A DNA stretch of 64,000 nucleotides from JAODBQ01 sp047602055 (GTDB lineage: Bacteria; Actinomycetota; Acidimicrobiia; Acidimicrobiales; Ilumatobacteraceae): contig JASGIG010000001.1 in assembly GCA_047602055.1 (NCBI GenBank), positions 2,790,001 through 2,854,000 on the forward strand, read 5' to 3'. How positions within the stretch are numbered: the stretch's first letter is position 1; every line of letters starts with the position of its first letter. A model generated the notes under the pieces. That model saw only the letters and a list, made by a program, of their open reading frames with translations, was not told the origin of the DNA and searched no databases. Positions 24,739 to 33,360 of this stretch are shown here, piece after piece. A program made the translations under genes and the position numbers.

Positions 24739-25971
24739 CTAGAGCGTGAAGATGTCGCTGGCGCCGTCGAGCGCATCGGCCAGGGCGTCGGCGTCGCGCT
24801 CGTCGTTGTACACGTAGAAGCTGGCCCGCGCCGTGGCGTTCGCCCCGAGCAGGCGCATCAGCGGCTTGGCGCAATGATGCCCGGCGCGGATGCACACGTT
24901 GCGCTGGTCGAGCACCTGCGACAGGTCGTGGGGGTGGATGCCGCGGAACGCGAAGCTCAGCGTGGCCCCGCGGACCTCGACGTTGCGCGGCCCGTGGATG
25001 GTGATGTCGTCGCCGTAGCGCTCGGTGAGCGTGTCGATCGCGTAGGCGGCGATCTGCATCTCGTGGGCGCGCACGTTGGCCATCCCCAGGCCGTCGAGGA
25101 AGTCGATCGCCGCGCCGAGCCCGACCACCTCGAGGATCGGCGGTGTGCCGGCCTCGAACTTGGCCGGCAGCGCGGCGGGGGTGAACCCGTCGAGGCGGAC
25201 GTCGGCGATCATGTTGCCGCCGCCGAGGAACGGGGGGATCTCCTCGAGCAGCGCCTCACGACCCCACAGGACGCCGACGCCCGACGGGCCGCACATCTTG
25301 TGACTGCTGAACGCGTAGAAGTCGGCGCCCATCGCCTGCACGTCGGTGACGTTGTGCGGCGTGTACTGGCAGCCGTCGACGATCGCCAGCGCCCCGGCGG
25401 TGTGGGCCGCGTCGGCCAGCAGGCGGACCGGGTTGATCGTGCCGAGCACGTTGCTCATCGCCGTGAACGCGAACGCCTTGGCGCCGTCGAGCAGACGTGG
25501 GAGATCGGTGAGGTCGAGCTGGCCGTCGGGGGTCAGCGGCACCCAGCGCAGCTCGATGCCCCGCTCGGCGGCGAGCATCTGCCACGGGACGATGTTGGCG
25601 TGGTGCTCCATGTGGGTCAGCACCACGGCATCGCCGGGCTGCAGCTGCGAACGGCCCCACGAGTGGGCGACGAGGTTGATCGCCTCGGTGGCGTTCTTGG
25701 TGAAGATGATCTCGTGCGCCGCCGGGGCGTTGACGAACCGCTGGGCCTTGACCCGGGCGCCCTCGAACGCGTCGGTGGCCTCGGCGGCCAGGCGATAGGC
25801 GCTGCGGTTGATCGGGGCGTACGACGTCTCGGCGAAGCGGCTGACGGCGTCGATCACGCACTGCGGCTTCTGCGACGTGTTCGCCGAGTCGAGGTAGACG
25901 AGCGGCGCGCCGTCGATCTCCCGCTCGAAGATCGGGAACTGCTTGCGGATGGTGGCGGCGTCGAGCGTCAT
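24739..25971 (-). CDS. sufS: SufS cysteine desulfurase
   Basis: 410 residues from ATG 25971. PLP Lys225 (SSHKMCGPSG), N-terminal NTSQKP, THMEHHANIVPW and the active-site loop RAGHHCAKPLM with Cys367. Group II desulfurase that pairs with SufU. The reading frame is continuous with sufC2 upstream, with no stop between GYESFRGALD of SufC2 and this Met, so the raw sequence encodes a 664-residue SufC-SufS chain (24739-26733). Removing one G from the AGGGGC run would give SufC2 its own TGA in an ATGA overlap. Confidence 0.95.
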   Translation of the reverse strand: MTLDAATIRKQFPIFEREIDGAPLVYLDSANTSQKPQCVIDAVSRFAETSYAPINRSAYRLAAEATDAFEGARVKAQRFVNAPAAHEIIFTKNATEAINLVAHSWGRSQLQPGDAVVLTHMEHHANIVPWQMLAAERGIELRWVPLTPDGQLDLTDLPRLLDGAKAFAFTAMSNVLGTINPVRLLADAAHTAGALAIVDGCQYTPHNVTDVQAMGADFYAFSSHKMCGPSGVGVLWGREALLEEIPPFLGGGNMIADVRLDGFTPAALPAKFEAGTPPILEVVGLGAAIDFLDGLGMANVRAHEMQIAAYAIDTLTERYGDDITIHGPRNVEVRGATLSFAFRGIHPHDLSQVLDQRNVCIRAGHHCAKPLMRLLGANATARASFYVYNDERDADALADALDGASDIFTL

Positions 25972-26733
25972 GTCGAGCGCGCCCCTGAACGACTCGTAGC
26001 CGTTGCGCTCCAGCTCGCGGGCCAGCTCCATGCCGCCGCTGGCGACGATCCGGCCGTCGACCATGATGTGCACGTGGTCGGGCTCGACCTCGTCGAGCAG
26101 CCGCTGGTAGTGGGTGATCAGCACGACGCCCATCGTCGGGCGGTCGACGCGGATCTCGCGGATGCCCTTGGCGACGATCCGCAGGGCGTCGATGTCGAGG
26201 CCGGAGTCGGTCTCGTCGAGGATCGCCACCTCCGGTTCGAGGATGGCCATCTGCATGATCTCGTTGCGCTTCTTCTCGCCGCCGCTGAAGCCCTCGTTGA
26301 GGTAGCGGTCGACGAACGAGGAGTCCATGCCGAGGCGCTTCATCCACTCCATCGACGCGAGCCGCAGTTCCAGGACGCTGAGGTCGATGCCCTTGCGGGC
26401 CGACAGCGCCTGGCGCAGGAACTGGATGACCGAGACGCCGGGGATCTCCTGCGGGTACTGGAAGGCGAGGAACACGCCGGACTTGGCACGCAGGTCGGTG
26501 GGCCAGTCGGTGATGTCGTCGCCGTGCAGCTCGATGGCGCCGGCGGTGACCGCGTACTCCGGGCTGCCGAGCAGGGCCGAGGCGAGCGTCGACTTGCCGG
26601 AGCCGTTCGGGCCCATGATGGCGTGGACCTCGCCCTCGTTCACCGTGAGCGACAGGCCCTTGAGGATCTCCGGCGCGTCGTCCGACTCGGCCGGACGGGC
26701 GTGCAGGTCGGAGATCCGGAACAGCTCGGTCAC
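25972..26733 (-). CDS. sufC: SufC ATPase, paralogue 2 (open frame continues into SufS)
   Basis: 254 residues from GTG 26733 (TELFRISDLHARPAES). Walker A GPNGSGKST, Q-loop FQYPQEIPGV, signature FSGGEKKRNEIMQ, Walker B AILDETDSGLDIDAL, switch His THYQRLL. It is closer to the usual SufC (with LARELERNGY near the end) than paralogue 1. It has no stop of its own in this sequence. It heads the reverse SUF arm sufC2-sufS-sufU-phyH-DUF2889, preceded by the palindromic motif shared with sufB. Confidence 0.93.
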
Positions 26734-26751
26734 GCAGGCAAGTGTATTTGC

Positions 26752-26765
26752 ACTATCCGCGTAGT
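26752..26765. promoter_or_regulatory. Palindromic SUF promoter motif, copy 2
   Basis: On the sufC2 coding strand it reads ACTACGCGGATAGT followed by GCAAAT, ending 18 nt before the sufC2 GTG. Compared with the sufB copy, ACTA, the central G, TAGT and GCAAAT are identical. It lies in the divergent space to vapB, so it could affect both genes. Confidence 0.6.
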
Positions 26766-26811
26766 GGAAACCCTCGGTGGCCGTCCGTCGTGGCGGTGTA
26801 TGTTGTGGTGT

Positions 26812-27066
26812 ATGGATAGAACGAACATCTATCTCGAACGACGGCAGACGGAGGCCCTCGACCGCCGTGCCGCCGATGAAGGTGTCTCGAGGGCGGAGAT
26901 CATCAGACGTCTGCTCGACCAGGCCCTGCATGGCTCCGACGACAACCTCGACAGCGATCTGGCAGCCATCGACGAGTCCTTTGGCGCCATGCTCGACGCG
27001 GATGTCCCTCGCCGCGGTCCCGACGAACGTGACGTGCATCTCGCGCGCATCTGGCAGCAGGCGTGA
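26812..27066 (+). CDS. Ribbon-helix-helix antitoxin (VapB-type)
   Basis: 84 residues from ATG 26812. N-terminal RTNIYLERRQTEALDRRAAD and GVSRAEIIRRLLDQAL form a CopG/RHH DNA-binding fold; the acidic C-terminus would wrap the toxin. Overlaps the PIN toxin start as GTGA. The upstream repeat GTGTATGTTGTGGTGTATGG may contain its own operator. Confidence 0.85.
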   Translation: MDRTNIYLERRQTEALDRRAADEGVSRAEIIRRLLDQALHGSDDNLDSDLAAIDESFGAMLDADVPRRGPDERDVHLARIWQQA

Positions 27067-27446
27067 TCCTCGTCGACACGGACGTCCTCGTCGCTCACCT
27101 GCGCGGCCGCGAGCAGGCGCGCTCATGGCTTCGTTCGGCGCGCCTGCAGGGCCCACTGTGGGTGAGCGTCGTCACGGTCGCCGAGCTCACGGGCGGGATG
27201 CGTCCTGCCGAACGCCGCGAGGTCTGGGGCCTCCTGTCGTCACTGCGCGCCGAGCCGGTCACGGACCTGATCGCGCGTCGCGCCGGTGAGCTCATGCGCC
27301 AGTACCGGAGGAGTCATGCCGGGATCGGGACCGCCGACTGCCTCATTGCTGCCACCGCCATGCACCACGGGGTCGAGCCGGCGACGCTCAACGTGCGTCA
27401 CTTCCCGATGTTCCCCAACCTGAAGCCGCCGTTCACGCTGCCGTGA
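27063..27446 (+). CDS. VapC-type PIN-domain ribonuclease toxin
   Basis: 127 residues from GTG 27063. Acidic active site: D5 (ILVDTDVLVAHL), Glu in VAELTGG, Asp in IGTADCLIAATA, with LNVRHFPMF replacing the more usual T-x-N/D-x-x-HF. PIN toxins cleave tRNA or rRNA and are inhibited by the partner encoded just upstream. Confidence 0.9.
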   Translation: MILVDTDVLVAHLRGREQARSWLRSARLQGPLWVSVVTVAELTGGMRPAERREVWGLLSSLRAEPVTDLIARRAGELMRQYRRSHAGIGTADCLIAATAMHHGVEPATLNVRHFPMFPNLKPPFTLP

Positions 27447-27464
27447 CAGCAGGCCCGCCGCAGG

Positions 27465-28445
27465 TCAACTGGCGGTCGCGGGGACCTGCTCGGGCGCGGC
27501 GGCCGTCTCGTCCGGACGGCGCAGGGCCTTCCAGATGGCGGGGTAGGAGGGGTACTCGATGGTGTCGTCGACGTAGCCGGCCTCGCGCAGCGCTTCGTGG
27601 TACTTCGGCAGGTTGCGGAACGGGACGCCGGAGTCGACGTGGTGGGCGAGGTGCCAGCCGATGTTGTACGGCACCAGCAGGAATCGGGCGACGGGGTGCT
27701 GTTCGACGGAGTGCGTCGTGCGCCGGCGGTCCTTGGAGCGCTCCATCCCGCCGTGCTCGGCGATCGATCGCAGCCGGTTGATCACCCGCCACACGGTGAG
27801 GTACGGCGCCAGCCACAGCACCGGGTACAGCCACCAGTGGCCCGACGCGATCGAGGCGGCGAGGAGGACGGCCTGGCAGCCCATGATCTTCCAGAACGTC
27901 GCCCGCTGCGCCTTGTTCGGCGAGTTCCACTGCCGTAGTTGGGCCTTGAGCAGCTTCCAGCCGGTGCGGCCCTCGGCGTCGCGCAGCAGCTTGCGGCGCA
28001 GGCTCGCCTTGGTGATCGGGTAGCCGACGTACAGCGGGATGTCCGGCTCGTCCGGCCCGAACTCCTCGCGGTGGTGGGCCATGTGCACCCGCCGGTAGGC
28101 GTCGGTCGAGGTGAACGCGGGGTAGCCGAGCAGCCAGCGGCCGACGACGTCGTTGGCCGTGCGGTCGGCGAACAGCAGACGGTGGGCGGCCTCGTGCATC
28201 AGCGAGGCGAACTGGGCGTGCACCCGGCCCATCAGGACGAACGACACCGGCACGATCCACGGCGACCAGCGCACGCTGGCCCACACGATGACGCCGACCT
28301 GCACGTAGAGGCCGGCGACGGACAGCGCGTTGCGCCATGACGGGATCCGCCGCAGCTCCTCACGGAATGCCGGCTGCGGCCGCCCGTCGGCGCGCACCCG
28401 CGTCGTCTCCCGGGGTGTGGGCAGCGCGGTCGGGACCATGCTCAT
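27465..28445 (-). CDS. Membrane fatty acid desaturase
   Basis: 326 residues from ATG 28445. Three histidine boxes, HEAAH (~93), HMAHH (~129) and HLAHH near the C-terminus, are those of the PF00487 di-iron desaturase family; hydrophobic pairs flank them. It would introduce a double bond into membrane or storage acyl chains, and could tie in with the WS/DGAT gene. Electron donor not evident. It converges with vapC at 18 nt. Confidence 0.9.
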   Translation of the reverse strand: MSMVPTALPTPRETTRVRADGRPQPAFREELRRIPSWRNALSVAGLYVQVGVIVWASVRWSPWIVPVSFVLMGRVHAQFASLMHEAAHRLLFADRTANDVVGRWLLGYPAFTSTDAYRRVHMAHHREEFGPDEPDIPLYVGYPITKASLRRKLLRDAEGRTGWKLLKAQLRQWNSPNKAQRATFWKIMGCQAVLLAASIASGHWWLYPVLWLAPYLTVWRVINRLRSIAEHGGMERSKDRRRTTHSVEQHPVARFLLVPYNIGWHLAHHVDSGVPFRNLPKYHEALREAGYVDDTIEYPSYPAIWKALRRPDETAAAPEQVPATAS

Positions 28446-28572
28446 GGCGTCATCGTACGTCAGGACGACGTGGAGCGCTACAGTTCTTGATCGTGATGTT
28501 CTGACTTTGTCGCGGGCGAATCGGAACGGCCTGACGCGTGTCGGCGAACCGCTGCCCGTAGAGTCGCGGCCC

Positions 28573-30630
28573 ATGACGAGACGAGTCGCTCGCCTTGGCG
28601 CGCTCGTGATCGCCGCCTGGAGTGTCTTCGGCGCGGTCGCAGGTGCGCCGACGAACCATCACGCCCTCGCTGCGGCGGCGCCACAGCAGGTGGACACCTG
28701 GGCGTGGTGCGGCGTCGACCCCGACCTTCCTCAAGCGTCGCTGGCGGTGGAGGCGATGGCCGTCGCCGCTGGCATCGACGCGACGTTCGGGCCGTGCAAG
28801 AACATGGACGGCAAGCCGTACACCCCGGCCAACCCCGGGGATCGGTACGTGCAGCCCGACGTCTACATGCGCCTCGTGCAGCTCAACGCCTCGGTCGGGA
28901 TGAAGACGATCGTCTACGACGCCCGGCTGTGGTCGACCGTGGCGCAGGACCGCGCCACGGCGATCGCCTTTTGGCAGCCGGTCCTCGGCGACATCGCCGC
29001 GTGGGACATGGGCGACGAGTTCGACCCCGCCACCAAGGACTGGGACACTCTCAAGGCGCGCTGGACGATCATGCGGACATACGTCGAGCCGGCGACCGGC
29101 GTCCGCCCGTTCACCAACGTCCTCCCCTCCGCGAACGTGCTCACGAAGGCGCTGACGGACCTGCCCGGCTCGGAGCGGCTGCTGTCGTTCGCCCAGTACT
29201 GGGGCGATCTCGGCGTCGGTCTCGCCAAGCAGTTCGCCTCGCAGGCGACACTGATGTGCGCCGTCAACGAGTACGACCACATGGGCTACGTGGCCACCCC
29301 CGATTCGATCCGCAGCGGGATGACGACGCTGGTCGCCGCCGGGTGCGACCAGATCCTCGTCTTCGGCGGCTACCCCGTGTCCGACGACCCGACGCACGTG
29401 TTCGGCACGCAGTCGTTGGTCGACACCGACGGCTCGCCGACGGACTTCGCCGCGGCGACGCAGGAGGGCTCCGGCCACTCGAGCCTGGTCGCACTGCGCC
29501 CGCAGCGCCTGCTGGAGACGCGCGTCGGCGCCGGCCTGGGCACCGTCGACGGTCAGTTCAACGGCACGGGCCCGCTCGCGGCGAACGGCGTGCTGGCGCT
29601 CGCCGTCGTCGGCCGGGCCGACGTGCCGGAGTGGGCGCGGTCGGTCGTGCTCAACGTCACCGTCACCGGTGCCACCGGGCCGGGGTTCCTGACCGTCTAC
29701 CCATGCGACCAGCCGCAGCCGTGGTCGTCGAACCTCAACTACGACGTCGGCGTGACGCGGGCTGTCACCGTCGTCGCCCAGCTCGGCCGTGCCGGCGACG
29801 TCTGCGTGTACACCCGTGCCGCCACCCACGTGGTCGTCGACCTGACCGGCTACTTCCCGAGCGGCGCCAGCTTCGAGGGCGCTCAGCCGGCGCGCGCGTT
29901 GGAGACCCGCGTCGGCGCCGAGTTCACGACGGTCGACGGGGTGTCGGTCGGCCTCGGCCGGTTGGCGGGCGGATCGGTCACGCCGATCACCATGGCCGGT
30001 CGCGCCGGCCTCCCCGACGACGTCAAGGCGGTGGCGGTCAACCTGACGATCGTGGGCCCGGCGATGGATGGCTTCGCCACGCTGTTCCCGTGCGGTGACC
30101 CCGTGCCGCTGGCCTCGACGGTGAACTTCGCCAGCGGCAAGATCGTCTCGAACGCGGCGATCGTCGAGGTCGGCGATGGCGGGTCGATCTGCCTGTTCTC
30201 CAACGTCGAGACCGATGCCGTGGTCGACGTCAACGGCTACGACGCGGCCACCAGCGTCGTCCAGTTCATGACCCCCGCCCGGCTGTTGGAGACCCGCAGC
30301 GGGCAGGCCACGGCCGACCACCTGTTCGAGGGGATCGGGCGCCGCGCGGGGGACTCCGTGCTGGAGCTGCAGATCGGCGGCCGCCTCGGCGTCCCGGCGG
30401 ACATCCGCGCCGCGGTGCTGAACATCACGGTCACCGACACCCAGGCCGCCGGGTTCATCACCGTCTATCCGTGCGACGGCCCTCGACCGATCGCCTCGAC
30501 GCTCAACTACGACGCTCGTGCCACCGTCGCCAACCTCGCCGTCGCCACCACGACGGTCGACGGCAAGGTGTGCATCTACGCGCAACGGGCGACCGATCTG
30601 GTGGTCGATCTCAGCGGTTATCACACCTGA
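28573..30630 (+). CDS. Secreted protein: hydrolase-like N-domain plus three ~125-residue surface repeats
   Basis: 685 residues from ATG 28573 with a signal peptide (RRVARLGALVIAAWSVFGAV, cleavage near 35). Residues ~38-300 look like a barrel-type hydrolase domain (KTIVYDARLW, IAAWDMGDEFDP, FGGYPVSDD), with an acidic pair GDE reminiscent of glycosidases. Repeats at ~308-432, ~436-558 and ~565-685 share (R)LLETR, GR.(G/D)VP, LN(V/I)TVT, GF.TVYPC, LNYD and C(V/I)Y......VVDL.GY. Each repeat has two Cys that could form a disulfide. The architecture suggests an extracellular, possibly glycan-directed protein. No known function assigned. Confidence 0.8.
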   Translation: MTRRVARLGALVIAAWSVFGAVAGAPTNHHALAAAAPQQVDTWAWCGVDPDLPQASLAVEAMAVAAGIDATFGPCKNMDGKPYTPANPGDRYVQPDVYMRLVQLNASVGMKTIVYDARLWSTVAQDRATAIAFWQPVLGDIAAWDMGDEFDPATKDWDTLKARWTIMRTYVEPATGVRPFTNVLPSANVLTKALTDLPGSERLLSFAQYWGDLGVGLAKQFASQATLMCAVNEYDHMGYVATPDSIRSGMTTLVAAGCDQILVFGGYPVSDDPTHVFGTQSLVDTDGSPTDFAAATQEGSGHSSLVALRPQRLLETRVGAGLGTVDGQFNGTGPLAANGVLALAVVGRADVPEWARSVVLNVTVTGATGPGFLTVYPCDQPQPWSSNLNYDVGVTRAVTVVAQLGRAGDVCVYTRAATHVVVDLTGYFPSGASFEGAQPARALETRVGAEFTTVDGVSVGLGRLAGGSVTPITMAGRAGLPDDVKAVAVNLTIVGPAMDGFATLFPCGDPVPLASTVNFASGKIVSNAAIVEVGDGGSICLFSNVETDAVVDVNGYDAATSVVQFMTPARLLETRSGQATADHLFEGIGRRAGDSVLELQIGGRLGVPADIRAAVLNITVTDTQAAGFITVYPCDGPRPIASTLNYDARATVANLAVATTTVDGKVCIYAQRATDLVVDLSGYHT

Positions 30631-30681
30631 CGCGGCGCAGCCTCCACGACTCGCCGCTGACCCGATCGTAGAGTGCTGCGC

Positions 30682-31056
30682 ATGTCCGTTGGCGTGCGAC
30701 AGGGTCTGTTGATGGCCGTGGGCGGCCTGCTGCTCGGCTGGGCCGTCATCCTCCTCGTGCGCCGCCAACTGCTGTCACTGCGCTACGGCATCGGCTGGTT
30801 GCTGATCGCGCTGTCGGCGCTGATCGGGGCGATCCTGAGTCCCGCGGTCAAGCCGTTGTCGAGCGTGCTCGGCCTCACGCCTACCGGTCTCCTCCTGTCG
30901 GTGGCCAGCGCCGTCCTGGTCGCCATCGCCGTCCAGCTGTCGGTCTCGGTCTCGGGGCTGCGCGCCCAGATCCGGGAGCTGGCCGAGGCGCACGCGCTGT
31001 TGGAGTCACGTGTCGGTCCCGACGGGGAGCGCCGTTCGATGGTTGATGAAGGCTGA
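30682..31056 (+). CDS. DUF2304 membrane protein
   Basis: 124 residues from ATG 30682. Three hydrophobic segments followed by a short coiled end (LRAQIRELAEAHALLESRVG), the layout of DUF2304 proteins. These usually sit beside a GT2 glycosyltransferase, as here: the next gene starts inside its 3' end (11-nt overlap). Probably an accessory to lipid-linked sugar transfer. Confidence 0.82.
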   Translation: MSVGVRQGLLMAVGGLLLGWAVILLVRRQLLSLRYGIGWLLIALSALIGAILSPAVKPLSSVLGLTPTGLLLSVASAVLVAIAVQLSVSVSGLRAQIRELAEAHALLESRVGPDGERRSMVDEG

Positions 31057-31768
31057 GCCGCGAGTGCTCGTCGTCGTCCCTGCGTGGAACGAGGAGCGGA
31101 CCGTCGGGGCAGTCGTCACAGATCTGCGGGATCTCGGTCTCGACGTGGTCGTCGTCGACGACGGATCATCCGACCGAACCTCGCCCGTCGCCTCGGCGCA
31201 CGGTGCGATGGTCGTGCGGTTGCCCGTCAACCTCGGGGTCGGCGCCGCCATGCGGTGCGGCTTCCGCTTTGCCGTCGAGCACGGCTACGACGCCGTCGTG
31301 CAGTGCGATGCCGACGGGCAGCACTCGGTGGCCGGCGTCGCTTCGCTCGTCGCCGTACAGGCTGCCAGCGGTGCGCACATGGTGATCGGCAGTCGCTTCG
31401 GTGGCGGGGACGACTACCCCGTCGGCTCGCTCCGGCGCGTCGCGATGCGCATGCTGGCGCGGTCGGCGAGCCGTGCGACCGGCAGCCGCATCACCGACGC
31501 GACGTCCGGCTTCCGGATCATCGTCGAGCCGCTCCTCGGCGCGTTCGCCGCGACGTTCCCGGACAACTACCTCGGCGACACCTACGAGGCGGTCGTGTCG
31601 GCGGGCCGCGCCGGGTACTCGATCGCCGAGACCCCGGTGCCGATGCGCCAGCGCCAGCACGGCGAGTCCTCGGCGTCACCGCTCGCCGCGGTTCGGTTCA
31701 TGGTGCGCGCCGTCATCGTCGTCGCTGCCCGCCTGAACTTCCAGGTCACCCCGCCGGTGGGCGCATGA
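31046..31768 (+). CDS. GT2 glycosyltransferase (dolichyl-phosphate mannose synthase-like)
   Basis: 240 residues from ATG 31046. GT-A features: VVVPAWNEERTV, VVVDDGSSD, the DXD-type QCDADGQH, GSRFGGGDDYP and DATSGFR. Likely transfers a sugar from a nucleotide donor to polyprenyl phosphate at the inner membrane face. Coupled at both ends: overlap with DUF2304 and ATGA with the DUF2142 gene. Confidence 0.9.
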   Translation: MKAEPRVLVVVPAWNEERTVGAVVTDLRDLGLDVVVVDDGSSDRTSPVASAHGAMVVRLPVNLGVGAAMRCGFRFAVEHGYDAVVQCDADGQHSVAGVASLVAVQAASGAHMVIGSRFGGGDDYPVGSLRRVAMRMLARSASRATGSRITDATSGFRIIVEPLLGAFAATFPDNYLGDTYEAVVSAGRAGYSIAETPVPMRQRQHGESSASPLAAVRFMVRAVIVVAARLNFQVTPPVGA

Positions 31769-33360
31769 CGGCCCCTGGTCGGCCAGGGCGGCGCCGCCTC
31801 GTCGTCGCGGTGGTCGGCGTCATCCTGCTGCTGTGCATCGGCGGGGCGTGGGCGCTGGCCTCCCCGTTGGGCTCCTCGCCGGACGAGCAGTTCCATCTCG
31901 GCAGCATCTGGTGCAGCACGACGGCCGGGTCCTCGGGCTGCGTGCGGACCGGTGTCAGCGCTGGGACCGGCTTGGAGCAGGCCACGGTGCCGTTCGAGCT
32001 GGCCAAGCAGAGCTCGGCGTGCTACGCGTTCAAGCCCGAGACGTCAGCGGCCTGCCAGATCGAGCGACCCGATGCGCTCGTGTCGACGGCCAGCCAGGCC
32101 AACGACGGGCTCTATCCCGGCGGGTTCTACGAGCTGATGGGGCTGCTCGTGAGCAGCAACGTCACCGGATCGGTGCTGGCGATGCGCCTGCTGTCGTGGG
32201 TGCTCTGCGTCGGGATGCTGGCGGCTGCCGCCGCCGTCTCCATGACCGGGGCGAGACGGGCGCTGGTGCTCGCAGTGCTGGCGACGTCGGTGCCGATGTC
32301 GGTGTACCTGTTCGCCTCGGTCAACCCGAGTGGGATGTCGATCGCCGCGATCGGTGCGCTGTGGGCAGCTGCGTCCACGTACATGACCCCCACGGTCCAG
32401 GGTCGGCGCCTGGTCTGGTCCGGTGTCCTGGCCGGCGTCGTCACCTTGGTGGCGCTGACGACCCGCAGTGACGTGGGCGTCTTCGCCGTGCTCACGGTCG
32501 GTGCGGTCTGGTTGCTGAACCGGGGCCACCGCAACCTGCGCAATCGGCGAGCGCTGCTCCTGGCGGCGATCGCCCTCAGCGGCCTGATCGGCGTCGCGCT
32601 CGGCAGCGGGACGGGTGACGTCGCGGCTGGACTGATCTCGCATCCGGACCGCGGCTTCGGCGACGTGCTGTCGTTCGACCTGGTCCACCTCCCGCAGATC
32701 ATGTTGGGCGGGTTGGGCCTGGCCAACCTCGGTTGGGCCGACACCGCCCTCCCCGAGGTCGTGTGGGTTCCCATGCTGATGGCCGCAACCAGCCTCGTGA
32801 CGATCGGCCTGCGTCGTGCCGAATCGTTGCGTGCGTGGTGCGTCGGTCTGCTGCTCGTCGCGCTCGGGGCGCTGCCGCTGTACGTGCTGCTCGCCGGTCG
32901 CAACTACGTCGGCGAGATCGTGCAGGCGCGCTACTTCCTGCCGCTGCTCGCGGTGATCGTCGGCACGGCGCTGCTTCCCGACCGGGGCCGGCGCGCACCG
33001 GTGTTCGGACGGACCCACATGATCGTGATCGCCGCCGCGATCTCGCTCGCCAACTCGATCGCGTTGCACGCCAACATCCGCCGGTATGTCACCGGCACGG
33101 ACGTGCGCGGGTTCGACCTCGATCACGGCCGCGAGTGGTGGTGGCCACGGGCGCCGTCGCCGACGGTCGTCTGGCTCGTCGGCACCGTCGCGTTCGCCGC
33201 CGTGTGCACCTGGCTGATGCTGACGTTCGGAGCAACTCGTGCCGTCGGTGGTCCGGACCTTCAGTGCGGCGAGCTCCGCTCAACCGGATCGGCCGATCCG
33301 GTTGCTCTCCCCGACGGGGAGACGGTCAGCGACCGATCAGCTCTTCCTTCCACGATCTGA
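31765..33360 (+). CDS. DUF2142 polytopic membrane protein 1
   Basis: 531 residues from ATG 31765. Opens with a TM segment then ASPLGSSPDEQFHLGSIWCS, the SPDE(x)H motif of DUF2142, whose acidic residue follows the first TM as in GT-C glycosyltransferases; about ten further hydrophobic segments. A GT-C-like sugar transferase using the product of the upstream GT2 is inferred. The hydrophilic tail after ~490 is partly encoded by two strong inverted repeats (33281-33322). Confidence 0.82.
   Translation: MTAPGRPGRRRLVVAVVGVILLLCIGGAWALASPLGSSPDEQFHLGSIWCSTTAGSSGCVRTGVSAGTGLEQATVPFELAKQSSACYAFKPETSAACQIERPDALVSTASQANDGLYPGGFYELMGLLVSSNVTGSVLAMRLLSWVLCVGMLAAAAAVSMTGARRALVLAVLATSVPMSVYLFASVNPSGMSIAAIGALWAAASTYMTPTVQGRRLVWSGVLAGVVTLVALTTRSDVGVFAVLTVGAVWLLNRGHRNLRNRRALLLAAIALSGLIGVALGSGTGDVAAGLISHPDRGFGDVLSFDLVHLPQIMLGGLGLANLGWADTALPEVVWVPMLMAATSLVTIGLRRAESLRAWCVGLLLVALGALPLYVLLAGRNYVGEIVQARYFLPLLAVIVGTALLPDRGRRAPVFGRTHMIVIAAAISLANSIALHANIRRYVTGTDVRGFDLDHGREWWWPRAPSPTVVWLVGTVAFAAVCTWLMLTFGATRAVGGPDLQCGELRSTGSADPVALPDGETVSDRSALPSTI
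33281..33322 (-). terminator. Two adjacent inverted repeats overlapping the DUF2142 3' end
   Basis: A full 24-nt palindrome at 33281-33304 (arm CAACCGGATCGG) and hairpin TCTCCCC-gac-GGGGAGA at 33306-33322. They lie directly downstream of the minus-strand gene that stops at 33326, so they probably terminate that transcript while also encoding the last residues of the plus-strand DUF2142 protein. Confidence 0.55.
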
